Shown: positions 17,109 through 23,250 of the stretch, in pieces | Layout: each line of letters starts with the position of its first letter | How positions within the stretch are numbered: position 1 is the first letter of the stretch | Origin: JBMYYR01 sp049609625 | Lineage (GTDB): Bacteria > Bacteroidota > Bacteroidia > Flavobacteriales > CAJXXR01 | Assembly: GCA_049609625.1 (NCBI GenBank) | Contig: JBMYYR010000027.1 | Location: 1 to 28,364, forward strand | DNA: 28,364 nucleotides | Reading direction: 5' to 3' | The notes under the pieces: model-generated | The model's input: only the letters and a program-made list of their open reading frames with translations | What the model was told of the DNA's origin: nothing | The model's database searches: none | Made by a program: the position numbers and the translations under genes

Positions 17109-17439
17109 ATTTTATCTATTTTAATTCGGCGCAATATAAGCCTTTTTTTCAATATTTCGATAAGCATTTGCTGCAACAACAGAATCGGTTTATGCTCAAC
17201 TTTTGCATGCGCTTAAAATTATTTAAAACACGTTCAATCAATGAATTAGATTTTTTCTAAGTTTCTTGACGCCTGGCATGCCAATGTTGATGTTGAAATC
17301 CCTCGAAAACGTAGGGGGTAGGAACGTCGAGCAATAGACACAAAATCAAAAAATGATAAAAATCAATTCAAAAAAAAGAGAAAGCCCAACATGTTAGAAA
17401 AAAAGTATACATTCGCAAAATAAACAAAACACAACAAAC
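17109..17439. other. 331-base gene-free interval with a disrupted minus-strand reading frame; possible relic or interspersed repeat
   Basis: No intact gene is present. On the minus strand one frame stays open from about 17340 to a TAG at 17257-17259, then again to a TGA at 17149-17151. The two halves contain VPTPYVFEGFQHQHWHARRQ and, after the stop, SLIERVLNNFKRMQKLSINR followed by a Cys-rich end. Their protein-like composition suggests a decayed gene or a conserved repeat rather than random spacer. The 10-base palindrome TGGCATGCCA lies at 17274-17283 and CTCGA/TCGAG at 17302-17306 and 17327-17331 could pair. Bases 17345-17439 are A-rich; TACATTCG (17408-17415) is a weak -7 candidate for the downstream YceI gene. 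Confidence 0.4.
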
Positions 17440-18057
17440 ATGAAAAAAACAATTTTATTAGCTTCATTAGCCTTTGGTCTAATGGCTTGTAACTCAAACC
17501 AAGAGGCTCCAAAAACAGAAACTAAAACGGTAGAGACGGCTGTAAAAAAAGAAACACCAGAACCAATAATTGCGTGGAAAGCAACCAAAATTACTGGAGA
17601 TAGCCACACAGGAGGAATTAAATTGAAATCAGGCGAATTTACCATGAACGACGGTAAGCTAGAAGCCACTTCTTTTGTCATCGATATGAACTCTATCACG
17701 TGTTTGGACATTGAAGACGCTGAATACAACAAGAAATTGGTTGATCACCTAAAAAATAAAGACTTTTTTGCGGTTCAAGAATTTCCTGAAGCTTCTGTTG
17801 ACATCACCAACCTTCAAAAAATTGATGAAACAAACTACAAAGCTACCGCTGTGATGGTCATCAAAGGAGTGAAAGGAGAGGTGGAAGTGCCTTTGAGCAT
17901 TGTTGACAACAACACCTTTAAAATGGTTATGGGACGTTTGGACATCGACAGAACAAAATACGATATAACTTATGGTTCGGCTAGTTTTTTCGACAATCTT
18001 AAAGACAAAGCCATTGACAATGTGTTCAATGTAAAATTTGCGATACCAATTAAATAA
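17440..18057 (+). CDS. YceI family lipoprotein
   Basis: This 205-residue protein is a YceI-like lipocalin-type beta barrel, a family that binds isoprenoid or other amphipathic lipids outside the cytoplasm. It has a lipoprotein signal (1-16) with lipobox LMAC (Cys17), a Lys/Thr/Glu-rich linker (18-42), then the YceI domain with GDSHTGGIKLKSGEFTMNDG (about 56-75), the SFVIDMNSITCLDIED strand pair, FPEASVDIT and a C-terminal IDRTKYDITYGS. Length with tether is normal for Bacteroidota forms. The ligand is unknown. Its stop codon directly abuts the ATG of a 63-residue membrane protein, so the next genes are probably co-expressed. Confidence 0.92.
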   Translation: MKKTILLASLAFGLMACNSNQEAPKTETKTVETAVKKETPEPIIAWKATKITGDSHTGGIKLKSGEFTMNDGKLEATSFVIDMNSITCLDIEDAEYNKKLVDHLKNKDFFAVQEFPEASVDITNLQKIDETNYKATAVMVIKGVKGEVEVPLSIVDNNTFKMVMGRLDIDRTKYDITYGSASFFDNLKDKAIDNVFNVKFAIPIK

Positions 18058-18249
18058 ATGGAAAACATAACGACAGGCCATTGGATTTTTGCAGGAATCT
18101 TTGCTGTTGCCTTTATCATATATATGATTTGGGCCTACCGCAAAGATCTTAAATTACATAAAATCCATTACAACAAAAGTAGCTTGTTTCTACTCGCTGT
18201 TTTGTTGATTTTATTCCTGTTGTTTATTTTCAGAAGAGTGTTTCAGTAG
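18058..18249 (+). CDS. small two-helix membrane protein (63 residues)
   Basis: I do not recognise a family. The protein has two strong hydrophobic segments (about 9-27 and 42-58) joined by a basic loop YRKDLKLHKIHYNKS, so both ends probably face the periplasm with the loop in the cytoplasm. It starts at the base after the YceI stop and ends two bases before the ATG of another tiny membrane protein. This tight packing supports it being a real gene. A role linked to YceI or to the following small protein is conjecture. Confidence 0.72.
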   Translation: MENITTGHWIFAGIFAVAFIIYMIWAYRKDLKLHKIHYNKSSLFLLAVLLILFLLFIFRRVFQ

Positions 18250-18251
18250 CT

Positions 18252-18431
18252 ATGTTGAGCTTTCTGACTTCGCCTTTTTTTAAACTTATTGCAATGGCCA
18301 TTTTTTTGGCCTTCATATCGGCTTATTACCAAGCCAGATCAAACGGATTAAGCTTTTGGAAATCATTTTTCAAAAGCTTTTTCGCGTTTTTCACCTTGCT
18401 TGCCATGGCCTATAAATTCTTTAGCTCATGA
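18252..18431 (+). CDS. very small membrane protein (59 residues) overlapping aroQ
   Basis: A 60-codon frame from ATG 18252 to TGA 18431 encodes MLSFLTSPFFKLIAMAIFLA and ends MAYKFFSS. It has two hydrophobic stretches (about 9-25 and 43-56) separated by a polar, basic stretch YYQARSNGLSFWKS. It is easily missed because of its length. Three things favour a real gene: it starts two bases after the previous stop, it overlaps the aroQ start in an ATGA junction typical of translational coupling, and without it a 178-base hole would interrupt an otherwise closely packed run. No family is recognised. Confidence 0.7.
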   Translation: MLSFLTSPFFKLIAMAIFLAFISAYYQARSNGLSFWKSFFKSFFAFFTLLAMAYKFFSS

Positions 18432-18856
18432 ACATCCTCATTCTCAATGGTCCCAACCTAAATCTTTTAGGAAAGAGAGAAGTTAATATCTATGGAAATC
18501 AGTCTTTTGAAAGCTATTTTGAAGAGCTAAAAACACAATTTCCAACTTTAAATCTCAGCTACAAACAGTCCAATCACGAAGGCGTTTTGATTGATTTATT
18601 ACATCAATATGGTTTTGATGCTGCTGTGGATCGTATTGTTCTGAATGCTGGCGGATTGACGCATACTTCAGTCGCTTTGCGCGATGCCATTTCGGCTATT
18701 TCTTGCCCAGTTTTTGAAGTTCATTTAAGTAATATTTATGCTCGAGAACCCTTCAGACAACATTCTCTCTTGTCGGCCGTTTGTCAAGGTGTTGTTTGTG
18801 GTTTCGGTTTAAATTCGTACCGTTTGACTTTGGAAGGCATAGTGCACGAAAACTAG
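18428..18856 (+). CDS. aroQ: type II 3-dehydroquinate dehydratase
   Basis: This 142-residue cytoplasmic enzyme removes water from 3-dehydroquinate to give 3-dehydroshikimate, step three of the shikimate pathway to aromatic amino acids. It shows the type II pattern: NGPNLNLLGKRE (7-18, Arg17), the catalytic Tyr22 in NIYG, NHEG (49-52), LNAGGLTHTSVALRDA (72-87, Asn73), EVHLSNIYAREPFR (97-110, His99 and Arg110), then GVVCGFG. Length matches the 140-150 norm. The start ATG overlaps the preceding small-protein stop. A 14-base palindrome follows the stop. Confidence 0.97.
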   Translation: MNILILNGPNLNLLGKREVNIYGNQSFESYFEELKTQFPTLNLSYKQSNHEGVLIDLLHQYGFDAAVDRIVLNAGGLTHTSVALRDAISAISCPVFEVHLSNIYAREPFRQHSLLSAVCQGVVCGFGLNSYRLTLEGIVHEN

Positions 18857-18857
18857 T

Positions 18858-18871
18858 TTTGCTTAAGCAAA
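18858..18871. repeat. 14-base perfect palindrome after aroQ
   Basis: TTTGCTTAAGCAAA is its own reverse complement and lies two bases past the aroQ stop. As RNA it could fold only into a five-pair hairpin without a U tract, so it is a weak terminator candidate or a protein-binding site. No gene is visible in the rest of 18857-19041. Confidence 0.35.
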
Positions 18872-19005
18872 GACCTATTAGTCAACATAGAATTTTTCCA
18901 CACACGACCTTAAAGACCAACTTGCTGTGGCTTGCTATTCTTTTTGGGTATTAATTTCTTCACAAGTTTTAATAGATTGGGGACACAAATCCTCAAAAAA
19001 ATGAA

Positions 19006-19013
19006 TACTTTCG
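19006..19013 (+). promoter_or_regulatory. possible -7 element for the saccharopine dehydrogenase-like gene
   Basis: TACTTTCG differs from TAnnTTTG at one base and would give a leader of roughly 20 bases before the ATG at 19042. No well-spaced -33 TTTG is seen. Confidence 0.3.
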
Positions 19014-19041
19014 TCATCCAACATTAGACAATTTATAACCA

Positions 19042-20367
19042 ATGAAAACGATCTTGCTTTTTGGTGCTGGCCGTAGTGCTACTGCCCTCATCGATTATCT
19101 TTTAGAACACTGCGAAAGCCTTGGAACACAACTTTTGATCGTCGATCGCGACATCAGCTCTGTGGCAGAAAAAATGCAGAAGCACCCTTTTGGAGCAGCA
19201 AAAATACTCGATATCTCAGACAAAGACGCGCGCCAAACTCTTGTTGGAACCGCCGAAGTTGTGGTTTCGATGCTGCCTGCTCGTTTTCATCACATCATAG
19301 CCGAAGATTGTTTGTTGTTTAGCAAAAGTCTATTTACGGCCTCCTATCTCTCCAAAGAATTGAAAGCGATGGATGAAGAAGCCAAAGCAAAAGGCTTACT
19401 TTTTCTGAATGAAATTGGTTTAGATCCAGGCATCGATCACATGTCGGCAAAACAAGTTATTGATGACGTTCATGAAAAAGGTGGTAAGTTTTTGTCTTTT
19501 AAATCGTTTTGTGGAGGACTGATTGCAGAAGAATCTGATGACAATCCTTGGAACTATAAATTTACGTGGAATCCACGAAATGTGGTTTTGGCAGGCTCTT
19601 CCGGAGTAGCGCAATTTCTCGAAAAAGGCCAATACAAATACCTGCCCTATCATCAGTTGTATAGCAGACTCCAACATTTAGAAATTCCAAACTTTGGTAA
19701 GTTTGAAGCTTATCCAAATCGAGATTCTTTATCCTATCGCAAGCCTTACAATTTAGAGTATTTAGAAACTATTTATCGCGGAACAGTCAGAAAAACAGGC
19801 TATTGCAAAAACTGGAATGCCTTTGTGCAACTCGGCATGACTGATGATACTTATCAGATGAAAGACAGCAAAGGCATGACTTGCCGAGCGTTTACAAACT
19901 CGTTTTTGCCTTATGGCAAACAGCATACGGTTGAAGAAAAATTTCAACACTATACAGGGATAGAAGACCTTGATAGGTTTGAGTGGTTGGGCTTGTTTTC
20001 GGATGAAGTTTTGCCTAGAGACACGGGGACGCCGGCTCAAATACTTCAAGCTATTTTAGAACCAAAATGGGCCTTGAAGGAAGATGATAAAGACCTCATT
20101 GTGATGCAGCATCAGTTTGAATATCAGCTTAATGGAAAAACATATCTTCACAAATCGTCATTCGGTATTGAAGGCAAAGACGCCCAAATCACAGGTATGG
20201 CCATGACGGTTGGCTACCCAATAGCCATGGCAGTAAAGCTCTACCTTCAAGGCAAACTGAAGCGAACAGGTGTTCATATTCCGATCCACAAAACGATCTA
20301 CGAACCTATTCTCGAAGAATTGAAAACAAAACACATTCAGTTTTCAGAAGACATTACTGAGCTATAG
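19042..20367 (+). CDS. saccharopine dehydrogenase family protein
   Basis: This 441-residue protein matches the LYS9-type saccharopine dehydrogenase/reductase family, which in lysine breakdown cleaves saccharopine to glutamate and 2-aminoadipate semialdehyde using NAD(P). The N-terminal Rossmann fold opens with ILLFGAGRSATALIDYL (4-20) and has VDRD at the second strand. The hallmark LNEIGLDPGIDHMSA (122-136) and SFCGGLIAEESDDNPWNYKF (155-174) are well conserved with the family. A C-terminal domain continues to the end, with MAMTVGYP near residue 390. Length is normal. It stands between two spacers and has its own terminator, so it is likely monocistronic. Direction of reaction in this organism is inferred. 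Confidence 0.88.
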   Translation: MKTILLFGAGRSATALIDYLLEHCESLGTQLLIVDRDISSVAEKMQKHPFGAAKILDISDKDARQTLVGTAEVVVSMLPARFHHIIAEDCLLFSKSLFTASYLSKELKAMDEEAKAKGLLFLNEIGLDPGIDHMSAKQVIDDVHEKGGKFLSFKSFCGGLIAEESDDNPWNYKFTWNPRNVVLAGSSGVAQFLEKGQYKYLPYHQLYSRLQHLEIPNFGKFEAYPNRDSLSYRKPYNLEYLETIYRGTVRKTGYCKNWNAFVQLGMTDDTYQMKDSKGMTCRAFTNSFLPYGKQHTVEEKFQHYTGIEDLDRFEWLGLFSDEVLPRDTGTPAQILQAILEPKWALKEDDKDLIVMQHQFEYQLNGKTYLHKSSFGIEGKDAQITGMAMTVGYPIAMAVKLYLQGKLKRTGVHIPIHKTIYEPILEELKTKHIQFSEDITEL

Positions 20368-20377
20368 AACATAAACC

Positions 20378-20405
20378 AAAAGGAGCTTTTTTGGGCTCCT
20401 TTTTT
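20378..20405. terminator. strong intrinsic terminator, probably bidirectional
   Basis: AAAAGGAGC (20378-20386) and GCTCCTTTT (20395-20403) form a nine-pair stem around an eight-base loop, with a T run on the plus strand. It lies 10 bases past the saccharopine dehydrogenase stop. Read on the other strand it also forms a stem followed by TTTT, so it may end the convergent dnaX operon. A second small hairpin (GGCTC 20419-20423, GAGCC 20431-20435) lies next to it. Confidence 0.85.
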
Positions 20406-20540
20406 CAAACAGCAAACAGGCTCTAATTTTGAGCCCTTCCCGTATGCATTAATCATTCGCAGGCGGTTTGAAGTCCTTTGTTTTTGAGCTCTAAGCAGCA
20501 ATGATTTTTAGCTGAATTTAAAGTATTGACCTTCAATAAC

Positions 20541-21245
20541 TTAAAGAATATCTAAGTCTAAATGTCGTCTTAGTTTTTCAAAATAAGGATGTTCAGCTCT
20601 CCAGGTCTTAACAAGTTCTTCTTCAGTCTGATAATTACCCTCTCTTTTGGTTTGGATAAGTTCAGTTTCGATGTTCAGCGCGTCATTTTCTAGCGTTTGT
20701 CGCAAATAATTTATAAGACGAATACGAATGGCTTGAAACACGGTTTCTTCAGATTTTGAATGAAAATTGATTTTTATAAGCGTTTCAGAAATCAATTCCG
20801 GCGGTTTCGAGAGCAGTAGCTGACTTGCCATTTTGCCGCCTACTTCAATTTGGCTTTCAGCAAACCTGTTCCAAGCTTCTGTCAAGCTAGAAATTAAAAT
20901 AGTAGTCCTGCGACCACCTTCTAGCAGAGTTTCCTCTTCCTGTGTTTCTTTTGCTTTTTTGAGTTGATTTTTGAACGAAACTTTTCCTTTTCGCTTTGAA
21001 AGCATAGATAAGTCTCCGCTTATTTTTTTGGCTGGTTTGGCTATTGGCTTCGTTAATGTTGGTCTGGCTTCCTGCACCTGGTTTGGCTCAGGATTTGGTT
21101 TGATTTCTACAGATCCAGGTTTAGGTTTTGATGATTTAATTGATTGATTATCAGTCTTTTCAAGGTCTAAGGTTTTGTAAAACGCCGCTTGTTTAACGAG
21201 TATCAATTGATGCGGTAAAATGCGATAGGCTTTAGTTTTTTTCAT
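20541..21245 (-). CDS. DnaX tau-like C-terminal region in the +1 frame
   Basis: This open frame (about 234 codons from the ATG at 21245-21243) is the C-terminal part of the Bacteroidota DNA polymerase III gamma/tau subunit, cut off from its N-terminal part by a reading-frame change. It has a Pro/Lys-rich linker (about 20-100), then LTEAWNRFAESQIE and the closing HPYFEKLRRHLDLDIL typical of flavobacterial DnaX ends. In E. coli the equivalent region (tau) contacts polymerase and helicase; the Bacteroidota tail is different in sequence and its partners are less known. It may be made as the tail of a frameshifted fusion, or separately from the overlapping ATG by coupling to the upstream stop. It overlaps the 366-codon frame by 14 bases. 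Confidence 0.75.
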   Translation of the reverse strand: MKKTKAYRILPHQLILVKQAAFYKTLDLEKTDNQSIKSSKPKPGSVEIKPNPEPNQVQEARPTLTKPIAKPAKKISGDLSMLSKRKGKVSFKNQLKKAKETQEEETLLEGGRRTTILISSLTEAWNRFAESQIEVGGKMASQLLLSKPPELISETLIKINFHSKSEETVFQAIRIRLINYLRQTLENDALNIETELIQTKREGNYQTEEELVKTWRAEHPYFEKLRRHLDLDIL

Positions 21246-21252
21246 CAATTGA
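21203..21252. repeat. 10-base inverted repeat flanking the dnaX frame junction
   Basis: TCAATTGATG (21203-21212) and CATCAATTGA (21243-21252) are exact reverse complements with 30 bases between them. In the dnaX transcript one arm ends immediately before the A7 tract and the other lies about 30 bases downstream, so the slippery tract and the TAA would sit in the loop. Its effect, if any, on slippage or on the internal ATG is unknown. Confidence 0.5.
21232..21242 (-). promoter_or_regulatory. candidate recoding site in dnaX: A AAA AAC followed by TAA
   Basis: On the minus strand the zero frame reads GAA AAA AAC TAA. It contains seven As and the classic slippery heptamer A AAA AAC, whose last codon directly precedes the stop. 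The conserved tail is in the +1 frame, so losing one A (or adding two) by RNA polymerase slippage, or a +1 ribosome shift, joins both parts. A simple -1 shift would instead give about ten residues and stop. Confidence 0.5.
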
Positions 21253-22332
21253 GCAGAGTTTCATTAATGTAAATTCGACCAAAAGACGTTTATTTCGGCT
21301 CGTTTTGTATTGCACATCGGCGCTGTTGCAAATGTCGAGGGCTTGAACAAAATAACCGAAGCTGCAGGCTTTAGAAAACTCAACATATTGCGCTTTAAAT
21401 TGGTCGCCAATTTCCAAAAGTTCGACGGTCTTTTGGTCTTTTGCAACCAACAAATCTCGATAATGTTCTGCCAATCCTGTCATAAAACTATGGGCATCAA
21501 ATCCCCGTTTCAGAATGGCATCCAAAGCCAAAAGCACTTGCGGAATCTCTTGTTTTTTGATCTGATTGACCAGCGCCATGTATTTTTCATAGTCCAACAC
21601 ATTGAGGTGTTCAGAAGCAATATCCAAATTCAAATCATCGGAACTAAAACTAGCTAATTTGTCCAAAATAGAAAGCGCATCGCGCATCGCTCCATCTGCT
21701 TTTTTGGCAATGAGAAACAAAGCGTCTTCGGCTGCATTTATGTGCTCTTTTTCGCAAACAAAATTCAATTGTTTTTGAATAGTTTTCACTCCAAGTCTTT
21801 TGAAATCAAACACTTGACACCTCGATAGTATGGTTGGAAGAATTTTGTGTTTTTCGGTCGTTGCCAAAATAAAAATAGCGTGTGCTGGGGGTTCTTCCAA
21901 GGTTTTCAGAAAGGCGTTGAAGGCCGCCGAAGACAGCATGTGGACTTCATCAATAATATAGACCGAGCGTGTGCCGACCTGTGGTGGAATACGCACTTGG
22001 TCGACTAAATTTCTGATGTCGTCTACCGAGTTGTTGGAAGCGGCATCGAGTTCGTGGATGTTGAATGAATGGTTTTCGTTGAAGGCAGAACAACTTTCGC
22101 AGTTCTGGCAAGCTTCCATCATTTCTGTTCGTTGTTCGCAATTGATGGCTTGAGCCAATATTCGAGCTGTTGATGTTTTTCCCACACCTCTAGGGCCACA
22201 AAACAAAAAGGCTTGGCCCAAATGTTCGTTTTTTATAGCCATTCTAAGGGTTTCGGTGATGGTTTCTTGGCCCACAACGGTCGAAAAACTGTGTGGACGA
22301 TACTTTCGGGCTGTAACAATATATGGATCCAT
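21232..22332 (-). CDS. dnaX: DNA polymerase III subunit gamma/tau, gamma-length frame
   Basis: This 366-residue AAA+ protein is the clamp-loader motor that opens the beta clamp on DNA. It shows YRPHSFSTVVGQE (11-23), Walker A GPRGVGKT (46-53), a zinc-binding set Cys65/Cys75/Cys78/Cys81, Walker B VYIIDEVH (124-131), sensor ATTE (157-160) and the arginine-finger SRC (170-172). Domain III follows and ends near KRLLVEFTLMKLCS. All motor and oligomerisation domains are present, so the product alone would resemble the gamma form. Flavobacterial DnaX is usually a single chain of about 550-600 residues; here the frame stops early at an A7 tract and the expected tail is found in the +1 frame. A perfect -7 element precedes it. 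Confidence 0.95.
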   Translation of the reverse strand: MDPYIVTARKYRPHSFSTVVGQETITETLRMAIKNEHLGQAFLFCGPRGVGKTSTARILAQAINCEQRTEMMEACQNCESCSAFNENHSFNIHELDAASNNSVDDIRNLVDQVRIPPQVGTRSVYIIDEVHMLSSAAFNAFLKTLEEPPAHAIFILATTEKHKILPTILSRCQVFDFKRLGVKTIQKQLNFVCEKEHINAAEDALFLIAKKADGAMRDALSILDKLASFSSDDLNLDIASEHLNVLDYEKYMALVNQIKKQEIPQVLLALDAILKRGFDAHSFMTGLAEHYRDLLVAKDQKTVELLEIGDQFKAQYVEFSKACSFGYFVQALDICNSADVQYKTSRNKRLLVEFTLMKLCSIDEKN

Positions 22333-22355
22333 AAGTCAATTGAAAATTTGAATTA

Positions 22356-22363
22356 CAAATATA
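22356..22363 (-). promoter_or_regulatory. -7 promoter element for dnaX
   Basis: On the minus strand the bases read TATATTTG, an exact TAnnTTTG match, which would start transcription about 17 bases before the dnaX ATG. No clear TTTG is found near -33, so dnaX may have its own promoter in addition to read-through from upstream genes. Confidence 0.5.
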
Positions 22364-22397
22364 AACTAATCAGGTTAAAGTTGCTTTGTATAGCGAT

Positions 22398-23249
22398 TCA
22401 ATCCTCAAAATAAAAGCTTAGAAAAGGCCTCTGATTTGGTTTTACGAGCATTTTGAGTTCGGCGAGTGTTCTTTTTTCTTTGTTGATTTTCAGTTGCTTA
22501 ACAATCGAATGAGTGATGTAAGGATGTGTTTTGAGTTGATTCAGTTCTGTGTGTGAAAGCGATAGTTTTTTGAGTTCGGGACTTGATATTTTAATTCGCT
22601 TCAATCGAGCTTGGTTTAGTCGGTATTTCGACAAACCATAGACGGATTTTAGTTGTTCTACATCCACAAAAGCGCCTAAACTTTTTCGGAAATTGACCAT
22701 AGTTTGAGCTGTTTTGTCCGAGCAGCGAAAAAAGTCTTTAATTTCTTTTGCTGTTGCTTGATTGAGCTGAAGTTCCGGACAGGTTTTAGCACCCGAATCC
22801 GTATGTTTTGAGATAAGTTCAAACTGTTTTTGACTCATGCCTTTGATGTCCCAAAGCTCTGAAAGGCAATTGAATTTGGCTTTCGCAAGTTCGTTTTGGT
22901 AAGCAGTTATTAGTTTGGATGAAACGCCAATTTGTTTTAGCTTCTTGACATCAGAACTGGAATTAAGATTGAAGACAACATGAGCTTTTGCTTTTTGGCT
23001 TTTCACTTTCGGTTTTGATGATTTCCCTGTTGTTTGTTCAGCTTTCGATGTTGGTTTATAAGTTGATCTATCATGTTGTATATCAACTTTTTCTATAGAT
23101 TCTATGTCTTGATGTTTTGGAAAGAAAAAGGCTAGTTTTTGATTGACAAAAACTAGCCCAAAAGCAATAAGCAACAAAGCGAATACCGTATTTTTCTCCC
23201 CCGGAAAGAGTCTGAAAAAAGATGTAAACAGCTTTTGTTTCCAATTCAT
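22398..23249 (-). CDS. helix-hairpin-helix protein with N-terminal membrane anchor (ComEA-like)
   Basis: This 283-residue protein has one membrane helix (about 22-43), a Lys/Ser/Thr-rich spacer (about 50-90), and then several helix-hairpin-helix repeats to the C-terminus. Recognisable units are FNLNSSSDVKKLKQIGVS (about 93-110), QLNQATAKEIKDFFRCSDKT, ELKKLSLSHTELNQLKTHP and the closing KPNQRPFLSFYFED, which resemble ComEA/HHH DNA-binding folds. A periplasmic DNA-binding role, perhaps in DNA uptake, is inferred from this layout and is unproven. The family is common in Flavobacteriia at this length. Its ATG lies one base after the symporter stop, so the two are co-transcribed. Confidence 0.82.
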   Translation of the reverse strand: MNWKQKLFTSFFRLFPGEKNTVFALLLIAFGLVFVNQKLAFFFPKHQDIESIEKVDIQHDRSTYKPTSKAEQTTGKSSKPKVKSQKAKAHVVFNLNSSSDVKKLKQIGVSSKLITAYQNELAKAKFNCLSELWDIKGMSQKQFELISKHTDSGAKTCPELQLNQATAKEIKDFFRCSDKTAQTMVNFRKSLGAFVDVEQLKSVYGLSKYRLNQARLKRIKISSPELKKLSLSHTELNQLKTHPYITHSIVKQLKINKEKRTLAELKMLVKPNQRPFLSFYFED

Positions 23250-23250
23250 T

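Noticed and set aside
17192..17260. 22-codon plus-strand frame (ATG 17192, alternative ATG 17207) in the gene-free interval
   Set aside because: No ribosome-site, conservation or family evidence, and it lies antisense to the more protein-like disrupted minus-strand frame.
17302..17331. Structured small RNA based on CTCGA/TCGAG pairing
   Set aside because: Only five pairs plus a bulged extension, with no promoter or terminator around it; chance is adequate.
21203..21245. E. coli-style -1 ribosomal frameshift in dnaX to make the long form
   Set aside because: The -1 frame reaches a TGA after about ten codons (near 21203) and does not connect to the conserved tail, which lies in the +1 frame.
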